Positions 1 through 7,980 of a stretch of DNA of 64,000 nucleotides are shown one piece after another (the first letter of the stretch is position 1; each line of letters starts with the position of its first letter). The notes under the pieces were generated by a model, which did no database searches, was not told where the DNA came from, and saw nothing but the letters and a program-made list of their open reading frames with translations. Both the position numbers and the translations under genes were made by a program. Source of the stretch: Streptacidiphilus rugosus AM-16 (lineage in GTDB: Bacteria > Actinomycetota > Actinomycetes > Streptomycetales > Streptomycetaceae); assembly GCF_000744655.1 (NCBI RefSeq), contig NZ_JQMJ01000004.1:1178001-1242000 (forward strand), read 5' to 3'.

Positions 1-1143
1 AACATGATCCCCCGGCTGGCCCGTCCCCGGCAGCGGCCCACCGACATCCCGGTGCAGCTGGTGCTGCCGCAGAAGGACCTCTTCGTCACTCCGTCGATGG
101 CCGGGCAGGCGCCGCAGCCCTACGTCGACCGGCTCTGGCGCCGGCCGCTGCGGGCAGGGCACTGGGCTCCGCTGACGCACGAGACCGTGCTCGCCCGCTG
201 GATCGACGAGTTCGTCACGCATGTCGAGGGCGGCCCCGCCTCGCCGGGTCTGGAGCGCGCGCAGGTCGGCGACGCGGCGGAGCCGGGGGCGCGCAAGGGC
301 GCGGGAGCGGAGCCGCGCTCCCCGCACGCCGGACAGCTGGTCGTGGTGACCGGCGCGGGCAGCGGCATCGGGCGTGCGACCGCCCTCGCCTTCGCCGAGG
401 CCGGGGCCTCGGTGGTGGCGGCCGACCTCAACCCCGAGTCGGCCGCCCGTACCGCGCAGCTCGCCGGCCTGCTGGGCGCGCCGCGGACCGGCTCCTACGC
501 GGTCGACGTCTCCGACGTGACGGCGATGGAGGCCTTCGCCAAGTCGGTGCAGGCCGAGCACGGCGTCCCCGACGTCGTGGTCAACAACGCCGGCATCGGT
601 CTGGGCGGCGCGTTCCTCGACACCGCGGCCTCCGACTGGGACTCGGTGCTCGGCGTCAACCTGATGGGCGTGGTGCACGGCTGCCGCCTCTTCGGCGCGA
701 TGATGAAGGAGCGCGGAGAGGGCGGACACATCGTCAACATCGCCTCGGCCGCGGCGTTCCTGCCCTCGCGCACCCTGGCCGCCTACGCCACCAGCAAGGC
801 GGCGGTGCTGATGCTGAGCGAGTGCCTGCGCGCGGAACTGGCGGACGAGGGGATCGGCGTCAGCGCGGTCTGCCCCGGCTTCGTGAACACCGCGATCGCC
901 AGGTCCACCCGTTACGTCGGCGTCAGCGACGGCGAGCAGGACCGGCTGCGGCGCAACGCCGACCGGCTGTACCGGCTGCGCAACCTGCCGCCGGAGCGGA
1001 TCGCGGAGGCGGTGCTGCGCGCGGTGCGGGAGAACCGTCCGGTCGTGCCGGTGGCCGCCGAGGCGCGCATCGGCCAGGCGCTGAGCCGGTTCGCCCCGGG
1101 CGCGCTGCGCTTCGTCGCCCGCAGGGACCTCACCCCGCGCTGA
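1..1143 (+). CDS. EphD-like alpha/beta-hydrolase and short-chain dehydrogenase fusion, 5' end outside the window
   Basis: The reading frame is open at the first base, so only the last 380 codons are visible. Visible residues 15-75 look like the end of an alpha/beta-hydrolase fold, with the acid in LPQKDLF and a late His in RAGHW. After a linker, an SDR domain follows with the cofactor motif TGAGSGIG at about residue 116, NNAG, and the catalytic YATSK pair. This order matches the mycobacterial EphD type (epoxide hydrolase plus SDR), although the substrate cannot be read from sequence. The next gene starts 69 bp downstream on the same strand and encodes another two-domain oxidoreductase, so both may act in lipid or xenobiotic oxidation. 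The N-terminal hydrolase core lies outside the window. Confidence 0.85.
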   Translation, partial: NMIPRLARPRQRPTDIPVQLVLPQKDLFVTPSMAGQAPQPYVDRLWRRPLRAGHWAPLTHETVLARWIDEFVTHVEGGPASPGLERAQVGDAAEPGARKGAGAEPRSPHAGQLVVVTGAGSGIGRATALAFAEAGASVVAADLNPESAARTAQLAGLLGAPRTGSYAVDVSDVTAMEAFAKSVQAEHGVPDVVVNNAGIGLGGAFLDTAASDWDSVLGVNLMGVVHGCRLFGAMMKERGEGGHIVNIASAAAFLPSRTLAAYATSKAAVLMLSECLRAELADEGIGVSAVCPGFVNTAIARSTRYVGVSDGEQDRLRRNADRLYRLRNLPPERIAEAVLRAVRENRPVVPVAAEARIGQALSRFAPGALRFVARRDLTPR

Positions 1144-1212
1144 GCACCCGTCGTCCCTCCCCGCCTCCTCCCTTCCGCACCGCCGTTCTTGTCCGACAAG
1201 GAGCCGAGTACC

Positions 1213-3066
1213 GTGACCGACCTCGCCGTCAGCACCGAGCACGCGCCGCTGCAGGCGCGCCGAGTCACCTTCGACTGGGCCGGGACCCCGATGCACTGGG
1301 TCCCCGACGACCCGTTCTCCACGCACATGATCAACGTGCTGCACCTGCTGCTGCCGGCCGGTGAGCGCTGGTTCGTCGACGTCTACAAGCAGACGCTGCC
1401 GCTGGTCCGCGACGCCCGGCTGCGGGAGGACATGATCGGGTTCATCGGCCAGGAGGCGGTGCACTCGCAGGCGCACTCCACCGTGCTGGACCACCTGACG
1501 GCGCAAGGGCTCGACCCCTCCCCGTACACCGCCCAGATGGACTGGTTCTTCGAGCACCTGCTCGGCGACCACACCGCGCCTCCCGCCGCGACGGCCTGGT
1601 GGCTCAAGGAGCGCGTCGCGTTCATCGCCGCGATCGAGCACTTCACGGCCGTGCTCGGCAAGTGGGTGCTGGAGGCGAAGGGCTTCGAGCGCTACGGCGC
1701 GGACCCGGTGATGGTGGATCTGCTGCGCTGGCACGGGGCGGAGGAGGTCGAGCACCGCTCGGTCGCCTTCGACGTCTTCCAGCACGTGGACGGCCGCTAC
1801 GGGCGGCGGCTGCGGGCGATGACGACGGTGTTCCCGACGCTGTTCTGGCTGTGGGTCAGGGGCGTGAAGTTCTTCATCGCCAACGACCCCGAGCTGACGC
1901 CCGCGCAGCGCCGGGCGCTGGAGCCGAAGATCAAGGACTGGGTGCGGGCGGCCAAGGCCGACCTGGTGCCCGCGCCGAAGGACATCTTCACGGCGGTGCC
2001 GCGTTACATGCGCAGGCGCTACCACCCGACGCAGGAGGGCTCGACGGCCAAGGCGCTGGCCTATCTGGCGAGTTCACCCGCCGCGCGGGCCGCGGCCGAG
2101 GAGGCGGAGGCGGCGACGCGTCCGCTGCGGCTGGTCGTCGCGGACCGGAGCACGCCTGCCGAGGGCGTCGCGGAACTGCTGCTCACCTCGGCCGACGGCG
2201 GCGAGCTGCCGGCCTGGGAGCCGGGCGCGCACCTGGACCTGCTGCTGCCCTCGGGTCTGGTGCGGCAGTACTCGCTGTGCGGGGACCCGGCCGAGCGGGG
2301 CGCCTACCGGATCGGGGTGCGGCTGACCGAGGACAGCCGTGGCGGCTCCAAGGAGGTGCACGCGACCCTGACGGCGGGCGCCCCGGTGCAGGCGCACCGG
2401 CCGCGCAACCGCTTCCCGCTGGGCGCGGGGGCCGGGCCGCGGTACTTCGTCGCGGGCGGGATCGGCATCACGCCGATCCTGTCGATGGTGCGCGAGAGCG
2501 CTGCTCGCGGAAGTGACTGGCGAATGCTGTACGTCGGGCGCTCACGGACGAGCATGCCGTTCCTCGACGAGATCACCGCTCTCGCGGGCGAGGCCGACCC
2601 GTCGCGGGTCACCGTCGTCGAGACCGACACGGAGGGCCTTCCCGATCTCGCCGCCGCCCTGGAGTCGGCCCCGCACGGCGCGACGGTCCACGTCTGCGGC
2701 CCGCAGCCGTTGATGGACGCCGTCGTCGCCACGCTCGCCACGCTGCGCCCCGGCGTCGAGGCCCGCCTCGAACGCTTCCACCCGGCCGACGGCAGCGCCC
2801 ACGGCGACACCGTCGAGGTCGAACTCCGCCGCACCGGCGCCACCGTGACGGTCCCTGCGGACCGCAGCGTCCTCGGCGCCGTCCGCGACCGTCTCCCCGA
2901 CGTCGCCTACAGCTGCGAACAGGGCTTCTGCGGCACCTGCAAGGTCCGCGTCCTCGGCGGCACCCCGGACCACCGCGACGAGCTGCTGACCCTGGAGGAA
3001 CGCGCCGACTCCATGCTCATCTGCGTCTCCCGCAGCCAGGACGGCAAGCTCGTCCTGGACCTCTGA
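1213..3066 (+). CDS. metal-dependent hydrolase domain fused to a ferredoxin-type oxidoreductase
   Basis: This is a 617-residue two-part protein. The N-terminal 280 residues resemble the predicted metal-dependent hydrolase family PF10118, with histidine/acid clusters IGQEAVHSQAH and AEEVEHR suited to bind metal. The C-terminal 320 residues form a phthalate-dioxygenase-reductase type module: the flavin motif RQYSL, the NAD(P) motif GGIGITPI, and a plant-type 2Fe-2S ferredoxin with SCEQGFCGTC plus a distal Cys in LICVS. The reductase may feed electrons to the attached metal site, which is inference. GTG 1213 is preferred over an in-frame TTG at 1189 because AAGGAG at 1198-1203 lies 9 nt upstream of it. 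It follows the EphD-like gene and could share its transcript. Confidence 0.85.
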   Translation: MTDLAVSTEHAPLQARRVTFDWAGTPMHWVPDDPFSTHMINVLHLLLPAGERWFVDVYKQTLPLVRDARLREDMIGFIGQEAVHSQAHSTVLDHLTAQGLDPSPYTAQMDWFFEHLLGDHTAPPAATAWWLKERVAFIAAIEHFTAVLGKWVLEAKGFERYGADPVMVDLLRWHGAEEVEHRSVAFDVFQHVDGRYGRRLRAMTTVFPTLFWLWVRGVKFFIANDPELTPAQRRALEPKIKDWVRAAKADLVPAPKDIFTAVPRYMRRRYHPTQEGSTAKALAYLASSPAARAAAEEAEAATRPLRLVVADRSTPAEGVAELLLTSADGGELPAWEPGAHLDLLLPSGLVRQYSLCGDPAERGAYRIGVRLTEDSRGGSKEVHATLTAGAPVQAHRPRNRFPLGAGAGPRYFVAGGIGITPILSMVRESAARGSDWRMLYVGRSRTSMPFLDEITALAGEADPSRVTVVETDTEGLPDLAAALESAPHGATVHVCGPQPLMDAVVATLATLRPGVEARLERFHPADGSAHGDTVEVELRRTGATVTVPADRSVLGAVRDRLPDVAYSCEQGFCGTCKVRVLGGTPDHRDELLTLEERADSMLICVSRSQDGKLVLDL

Positions 3067-3144
3067 CCCGCGGCCCGGCCGGGCGCCCGGGTGGCCGACG
3101 CAATCGGATTGCCGTCGCCTCGTCGATGCGGCAGGGTCTGCCTC

Positions 3145-3666
3145 ATGCTTGAACTGCGCATCCTGGAGGCCGACGACTGGCCGATCTGGCGGGAACTCCG
3201 GCAGGCGGCCCTGGCCGAGGCGCCCTCCGCGTTCGGGTCGACGCTCGCGGAGTGGCAGGGGCCGGGTGACCGCGAGGTCCGTTGGCGGGCCCGGCTGGAG
3301 ATCCCCGGCGGCTTCAACGTCGTCGCGGTGGTCGACGGCCGTCCGGCGGGCATGGTCAGCGGCGTCCCGGACGAGGAGGCGGAGGACGCAGTCGAGCTGA
3401 TCTCCATGTGGGTCAGCCCGGCCGCCCGAGGCCAGGGCGTCGGGGACGCCCTGATGCAGGCGGTCGAGCACTGGGCCACCGGGCGGGGCGCCGCGCACAT
3501 CCGCCTGTCCGTGATGCCGGACAACCCCAGGGCCGCGGCGCTCTACGAACGCCACGGCTTCACCGACACGGGCGTCCCCGGCGACCCCCTGCCCGACGGC
3601 CGGGGGCACGAGCGCGTCCTGGCCAAGGACCTGCCGAGCCGTCAGCCCCGGACTCCGCGCGCGTGA
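3145..3666 (+). CDS. GNAT family N-acetyltransferase
   Basis: This 173-residue protein should transfer an acetyl group from acetyl-CoA to an unknown amine. The acetyl-CoA pyrophosphate loop reads ARGQGVGDAL at about residue 95, and the late motif NPRAAALYERHGF is typical of the fold, so the whole domain is present. The frame is open upstream to 3091, but ATG 3145 gives the usual GNAT N-terminus (LELRILEADD). No clear Shine-Dalgarno precedes it, so it may be leaderless. The neighbours (the ferredoxin-reductase fusion upstream, a small orphan gene downstream) give no clue to substrate. Confidence 0.8.
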   Translation: MLELRILEADDWPIWRELRQAALAEAPSAFGSTLAEWQGPGDREVRWRARLEIPGGFNVVAVVDGRPAGMVSGVPDEEAEDAVELISMWVSPAARGQGVGDALMQAVEHWATGRGAAHIRLSVMPDNPRAAALYERHGFTDTGVPGDPLPDGRGHERVLAKDLPSRQPRTPRA

Positions 3667-3718
3667 CCGCCGTGAACTCGCTGGTGCTTGCTGCCGCCGG
3701 CGGGGGAGCCTGACCCCC

Positions 3719-4039
3719 ATGCCCCGACGCCTGATGTTCGTGCAGCTGAAATCCGGCTACGACACCGACCGCGGACCCTCCTGGATCGGCTGGGTGGACT
3801 TCTCCAGGACCTGGAGCACGGCACGTTTTCGCGGGCGGACGCTGCGCCGCGCAGGCGGCATGCACGGCGCCAACTTCTACGACACGCAGACCGACGAGGA
3901 GTTCTGGGTCTCCGGACCGAAACGGGACCGCACCGACACCCGTTACGGCCCCTCGGCCCCTCACGTCGAGCCGGACGCCGCAGGGACGTACCGCGCGTTC
4001 CTCGGGGGCGCACCCCTGCCCGGCCGACGGAACGGCTGA
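3719..4039 (+). CDS. small conserved hypothetical protein
   Basis: This 106-residue cytoplasmic protein has no signal peptide or membrane segment. It contains an aromatic, charged core (SGYDTDRGPSWIGWVDFS and FYDTQTDEEFWVSGPKRD) of a kind I recognise from short orphan proteins common in streptomycetes, for which I know no function. A purine-rich GGGGGAG sits about 10 nt before ATG 3719, which supports the start. It lies 52 bp after the acetyltransferase on the same strand and ends 9 bp before the convergent MerR gene. No domain name is assigned. Confidence 0.65.
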   Translation: MPRRLMFVQLKSGYDTDRGPSWIGWVDFSRTWSTARFRGRTLRRAGGMHGANFYDTQTDEEFWVSGPKRDRTDTRYGPSAPHVEPDAAGTYRAFLGGAPLPGRRNG

Positions 4040-4048
4040 GTGCGCGGC

Positions 4049-4897
4049 TCACCAGAAGCGTGGCTGGCCGGGGACGGCCTCCAGGTCCGTCAGGACCAGT
4101 TCGCGGTCCTCGTCCTCGGCGATGTCCTCGGCGGCGGCCAGGGCCTGCTCGGTCCAGGCGCGGGCCTGGTCCTTGTCGCCGGCCACGGCGTGGGCGCGGG
4201 CCAGGGACTCGTAGGCGAAGGCCAGGTCGAAGTCCGCGATGCCGTGCGCCTGGCAGATCTCCAGTCCCCGTCGGGCGTGGTGCAGCGCGGGTTCGGCCCG
4301 TCCGAGGACGGAGTAGACCCGCGAGCACTGCCACTCGCCGCGGCTGAGGTTCACCGGGGCGCCGACCTCACCCCAGTGGTAGCGGGAGGCGTGCGCCATG
4401 TGCAGCATCCGGTCGTCGTCCTCGACGCTGCGGTCCTCCTTCTCCAGCAGTCGCCATACCCCGTTGAAGAGGTCGACGGCCGTTCGCCGCTCGTCGGCCT
4501 TCGGACCGCTCGGGTGCTGCTCGTCCTGGTCGGTCATCGCTGTGGTGACTCCGTCCTCGATGAGATGGTCGATGCGGTGCAGGTCGCCGCGGATCCGGTC
4601 CAGGCGTGCCTGGAGCCGGCGCCGGTGCTGGATCAGGACCTCCCTGACCGCGGCGTCGTCGCCCGGCCGGGCCAGGCACGCGCGCACCTGGTCGAGCGGC
4701 ACGTCGACGGAGCGCAGGAGCCGCACCAGCCGCGCGAGCTCGACCTGTTGTGCGCTGTAGAGGCGGTAGCCGGTGTCCGGGTCGACCGCGGCGGGCGCCA
4801 GCAGTCCGACTCGGTCGTAGTGCCGCAGCGCCTTCGCGGTCAGGCCGACACGACGTGCCAGCTGACCGACCGTGATCAGCTCAGGTCCGTCCGCCAT
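4049..4897 (-). CDS. MerR family transcriptional regulator with a long C-terminal helical domain
   Basis: This is a 282-residue regulator. Residues 7-75 form the MerR winged helix-turn-helix (TVGQLARRVGLTAKALRHYDRVGLL, quoted in part as VGQLARRVG and ALRHYDRVG; the GYRLYSAQQV wing follows). A dimerisation helix (residues 75-115) and a roughly 160-residue helical region with TPR-like character (ALHHARRGLEICQAHG, YESLARAHAVAGD) come next. No cysteine cluster for metal sensing is visible, so a ligand- or protein-sensing role is more likely. The start is ATG 4897. The next gene upstream on this strand, the DsbA-like protein, ends about 100 bp away, and co-transcription is possible. Confidence 0.8.
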   Translation of the reverse strand: MADGPELITVGQLARRVGLTAKALRHYDRVGLLAPAAVDPDTGYRLYSAQQVELARLVRLLRSVDVPLDQVRACLARPGDDAAVREVLIQHRRRLQARLDRIRGDLHRIDHLIEDGVTTAMTDQDEQHPSGPKADERRTAVDLFNGVWRLLEKEDRSVEDDDRMLHMAHASRYHWGEVGAPVNLSRGEWQCSRVYSVLGRAEPALHHARRGLEICQAHGIADFDLAFAYESLARAHAVAGDKDQARAWTEQALAAAEDIAEDEDRELVLTDLEAVPGQPRFW

Positions 4898-4995
4898 GCC
4901 CCGAACCTAGAACCTTCCCCCGGGGGAACCTCAAACGCAGCGCCGGGCGGGCGCGATTCCCGGAGCGCCCGGCCCGGGCGGACCCGCACCGTCGG

Positions 4996-5604
4996 CTACT
5001 CGAAGCGCAGCTTGCCCGTCCGCTCCCGCTTCAGCTCGAAGAAGTCCGGGTGTGCCGCGAGCGTCCGTACCGCGTCGAAGAGTCGGGCCGCTTCCGCGCC
5101 ACGCGGAATGCTGTTGAGGACCGGGCCGAAGAAGGCGGTGCCGTCGATGTGCATCGTGGGCGTGCCGACGTAGCCGCCGGCGGTCGGGTCCTTGCCGAGG
5201 TCGTGGCTGCGGCTGAGGGCGGCGTCGTAGCGGGTGGAGCGGGCGGCGTCGGCGAGGCTCGCCGGGAGGTCGAGTTCGGCCAGGGCCTCGACGGCGACCG
5301 CGTCGAAGTCCTGGTCGCCCTTGGCGTGGATGCGGGTGCCGAGCGCGGTGTAGAGGTCCCGCAGGACGTCCTCGGAGTGGTGTTCGGCGGCGGCGACGGC
5401 GATGCGGACCAGGCCGAGGGATCGGTCGACGAGATCGCGGTACCAGTCGGGCAGCTCGTTGCCCTCGTTGTGCCGGTGGAGGCTCATGACGTGGAAGCGG
5501 ACGTCGAGGTCGCGCAGCGGTTCCACCTCGAGGATCCAGCGTGAGGTGATCCAGGCGAAGGGGCAGGCGGGGTCGAAGTAGAAGTCGACGCGGGTCTGTG
5601 TCAT
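4996..5604 (-). CDS. DsbA-like thioredoxin-fold protein of the mycothiol-dependent nitroreductase type
   Basis: This 202-residue cytoplasmic protein has the thioredoxin-fold start [12 protein letters not shown] and the following TSRWI, which resemble the Rv2466c (mycothiol-dependent nitroreductase) group. The N-terminal Cys is present (residue 14), but the position that would hold the second Cys of a CxxC pair is Ala (C-P-F-A), so a monothiol mechanism is expected. A cis-Pro loop reads GTPTMHIDG at about residue 148. The gene is divergent from the MarR gene at 5759. An 11-bp-arm inverted repeat lies 20-43 bp upstream of its ATG, so MarR-controlled expression is plausible. Confidence 0.75.
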   Translation of the reverse strand: MTQTRVDFYFDPACPFAWITSRWILEVEPLRDLDVRFHVMSLHRHNEGNELPDWYRDLVDRSLGLVRIAVAAAEHHSEDVLRDLYTALGTRIHAKGDQDFDAVAVEALAELDLPASLADAARSTRYDAALSRSHDLGKDPTAGGYVGTPTMHIDGTAFFGPVLNSIPRGAEAARLFDAVRTLAAHPDFFELKRERTGKLRFE

Positions 5605-5623
5605 GCCTCCAAGCTAGTGGCCA

Positions 5624-5647
5624 AGTGGCCCTCCCAGGAGGGCCACT
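5624..5647. promoter_or_regulatory. perfect inverted repeat upstream of the DsbA-like gene
   Basis: Two 11-bp arms, AGTGGCCCTCC and its exact complement, are separated by CA. The first arm overlaps a short tandem of AGTGGCC (5615-5630), and another GGGCCACTT follows at about 5664. The site lies at -20 to -43 from the ATG at 5604 in the divergent intergenic region with a MarR gene, which suits an operator. Confidence 0.5.
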
Positions 5648-5712
5648 CCTTTCCCTTCTGCTTGGGCCACTTCGCGTCGGACCACCTCGGCGACCGGATG
5701 AGCATGCCGGAA

Positions 5713-5731
5713 CAACTGTTGCCTTGACAAC
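5713..5731 (+). promoter_or_regulatory. candidate -35 element with overlapping palindromes before the MarR gene
   Basis: TTGACA at 5724-5729 matches the -35 consensus and is embedded in CAAC-T-GTTG (5713-5721) and GTTG-N6-CAAC (5718-5731). Overlap of a promoter element with short palindromes suggests MarR autoregulation. No good -10 is visible at 17 nt. Confidence 0.4.
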
Positions 5732-5758
5732 ATACGAACCGACGCCCACACTCGAGGC

Positions 5759-6259
5759 ATGACGGATCAGGTAAGCGGTCTGCACGACCACCTCGGCTAC
5801 TGGCTTCGCCGGCTGTCCGACGAGGTCCACGGCCGCTTCGAGAAGCAGCTCGCCGAGCACGGCGTGACCGTCGCCCAGTGGGCGGTGCTGATCACCGTGT
5901 ACCGGGGCGACGCGACCACCACCCGCGAGGTGTCCCGCTACGTCGACATCGACGTCGGCGCGGTGTCGCGGCTGGTGGACCGGCTGATCGCCAAGGAGCT
6001 GATGTCCCGCGAGCCCGATCCCCGCTCCCGGCGGGTGCTTCGGCTGACCCTCACCGAGGAGGGGCGCCGGCTGGCGCCCCTGCTGGCCGAGATCGCCGAC
6101 CGCAACGACGCCCACTTCTTCGCCGCGCTCGCCCCCGACCGCCGTCGCCGACTGGAGGCGTGGATCCGCGATCTGGTCGGCGCCCCGCACCCGCCGCACG
6201 AGCAAGAGCCCCAGCACGAACAACAGCACCAGCAGCAGCACGAAGGGAACGAGCCGTGA
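5759..6259 (+). CDS. MarR family transcriptional regulator
   Basis: This 166-residue regulator has a complete MarR winged helix: recognition region TTREVSRYVDIDVGAVSRLVDRL (residues 55-77, quoted here in pieces: TTREVSRYV, GAVSRLVDRL) and the wing DPRSRRVLRLTLTEEG. The last 25 residues are a low-complexity His/Glu/Gln tail (EQEPQHEQQHQQQH) that could bind metal or be disordered. The stop overlaps the GTG start of the SRPBCC gene (GTGA), so the two are translationally coupled. It is divergent from the DsbA-like gene, with palindromes between them. The ligand is unknown. Confidence 0.85.
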   Translation: MTDQVSGLHDHLGYWLRRLSDEVHGRFEKQLAEHGVTVAQWAVLITVYRGDATTTREVSRYVDIDVGAVSRLVDRLIAKELMSREPDPRSRRVLRLTLTEEGRRLAPLLAEIADRNDAHFFAALAPDRRRRLEAWIRDLVGAPHPPHEQEPQHEQQHQQQHEGNEP

Positions 6260-6675
6260 GCAGCACGCCCGCCACCGCCCGCTCGGTCACCAAGACCGTC
6301 ACCATCGCCCGCCCCGTCGCCGAGGTCTACGCGTTCCTCGCCGATCCGGCCAACTGGCCCGCCTGGGCCGTCGTCAACGTCAAGGCCGTCGAGCCCACCG
6401 AGGACCCCGGCTGGTGGCTGATGACCACCCCGCGCGGGGCCGCGCGGCTGCGCATCCGGGGCGATGCGGCGCTCGGGCTGCTCGACCACGACTACGTCGA
6501 GGAGCAGGCCTCCTGGCAGGTGCCCGCGCGCGTCGTCGCCAACGGGGACGGCGCCGAGTTCATGATGACGTTCTTTCAGCCCCCGACGTTCGGCGACGCC
6601 TTCTTCGACGAGCAGATCGCGCTCGTGGACACCGAACTGGCCACCCTCAAGGGGATTCTCGAAGCCGGAGCGTGA
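6256..6675 (+). CDS. SRPBCC (START-like) family protein
   Basis: This 139-residue protein opens with the usual SRPBCC pattern (TKTVTIARPVAEVYAFLADPANWPAW, seen as KTVTIARP and VYAFLADPANW), then alternates strands and ends in a long C-terminal helix. Such proteins have a deep hydrophobic pocket that binds lipids or aromatic ligands or acts as a cyclase. The GTG start at 6256 overlaps the MarR stop codon, so the protein probably acts with, or under control of, that regulator. The same MarR/SRPBCC pairing recurs at 39.8-40.8 kb in reverse gene order. The ligand is not predictable. Confidence 0.8.
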   Translation: MSSTPATARSVTKTVTIARPVAEVYAFLADPANWPAWAVVNVKAVEPTEDPGWWLMTTPRGAARLRIRGDAALGLLDHDYVEEQASWQVPARVVANGDGAEFMMTFFQPPTFGDAFFDEQIALVDTELATLKGILEAGA

Positions 6676-6699
6676 GCACGACTCCCAGCGCCGCGACGG

Positions 6700-7821
6700 C
6701 TACAACGCCTCCCGCCGCTGCAGCCACAGGAACGCCGCCCAGCCGGGCAGCAACGGGAGCCAGAAGGTGCACAGCCGGTAGACCAGCACCACCGGCAGCC
6801 ATGTCGCGGTCGGCGTGCCGGTGGTGACCCGGAGCGCGTAGGCGAGAGCCGCGTCGACGGAGCCGATGCCGCCCGGGGTGGGGATCACCGAGCCCACCGT
6901 GGAGCCGATCAACTGGGCGACGGTGACCTGGGCGAAGCCGGGGTACTGGCCGAAGGCGCGGGTGCAGCACCAGAGACAGGCGGCGGCCATCAGGGTCACG
7001 GCCAGCTGGCCGACGATGCCGACGGTCAGCTTGCCCGGCTGGCGCAGCAGCTGCGCGAAGCGCGGACGGGCCTCGCGCAGTCGCGCGGCCAGCCAGTGGC
7101 GCAGGCTCGGCACGCCCAGGGCGACGGCGACCGCGACCGCCATCGCGGCGCCGACGGCGAGCAGGGTCGCGCCGGGCGGCAGCGAGGCGGCGTAGTTCGC
7201 GCCGATGTACGTCCCGAAACCGACGAGCAGCAGCAGGTGCAGGACCAGGCCGATGATCTGGCCGAGCGCGACGCTGGCGAGCGCCTGGGTCTGCGGAATG
7301 CCGGAGCGGGCCAGGAACCGGGTGTTGACCGCCGCGCTGCCGAGCCCGCCCGGCGTCGCGAGGTTGACGAAGAACCCGGACAGCTGCGCCAGCAGGGCCC
7401 GCCCGAGCGGCACCTTCTCCGGGACGAATCCGACGAGCGCGGCCGTCGAGCCGAGCGATCCGCCCGCGGCGGCGAGCACCGCCGGCACCAGCCACCAACC
7501 GTTCGCCCGCTCCAGCACCGGCAGCGGGTTCGCGTCGTGGCGGACGATCTGCAGCAGGACGACGTAGGCCACGACGGCGCAGAGCGCGAGCGTGATCAGC
7601 CGCCGCATTCGGAGCCTCCGACGCGGCGCGGACTCCTGCTCCGCCGACGGCGCGGGTTCGGACGCGGCTTCGGACACGGGTGCGGGCGAGGACTCCGGCA
7701 CGGATCCGGGCTCGGCGTCGGCCTCCGCGTCAGGGCGGTTCGAGGACATGACGCTGGATTCTCCGCTTCCGCGGGCCTTCGGCCGCAGCACCGGACGGAC
7801 CGGGGGCACGGGCCGTGACAT
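6700..7821 (-). CDS. UPF0104 family membrane protein (lysylphosphatidylglycerol synthase transmembrane-like)
   Basis: This 373-residue integral membrane protein has about eight hydrophobic segments from residue 75 onward, after an acidic, Ala/Glu/Ser-rich cytoplasmic N-terminus. The family signature IPTPGGIGSVDAAL (about residue 315) and the earlier NLATPGGLGSAAVN are both present. Members of this family (YbhN/AglD/MprF-flippase type) are linked to moving lipid-linked substrates across the membrane. ATG 7749 is an alternative start that would shorten the acidic leader by 24 residues. The gene is convergent with the SRPBCC gene (24 bp apart) and divergent from the acyltransferase at 7981. Confidence 0.8.
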   Translation of the reverse strand: MSRPVPPVRPVLRPKARGSGESSVMSSNRPDAEADAEPGSVPESSPAPVSEAASEPAPSAEQESAPRRRLRMRRLITLALCAVVAYVVLLQIVRHDANPLPVLERANGWWLVPAVLAAAGGSLGSTAALVGFVPEKVPLGRALLAQLSGFFVNLATPGGLGSAAVNTRFLARSGIPQTQALASVALGQIIGLVLHLLLLVGFGTYIGANYAASLPPGATLLAVGAAMAVAVAVALGVPSLRHWLAARLREARPRFAQLLRQPGKLTVGIVGQLAVTLMAAACLWCCTRAFGQYPGFAQVTVAQLIGSTVGSVIPTPGGIGSVDAALAYALRVTTGTPTATWLPVVLVYRLCTFWLPLLPGWAAFLWLQRREAL

Positions 7822-7980
7822 GCCCTTTCCGTTCCCGACGCGTCATCAGGCAAACATCAAACTTCTCGGTACGAACACCTGCACGCAACACTGGACGGGG
7901 AGACTGTCCCACAGACACACCGCCACGGAACGCCGCAGAACCGACACAGCAGGACCGACCACGCAAAGGGGATCGTACGG

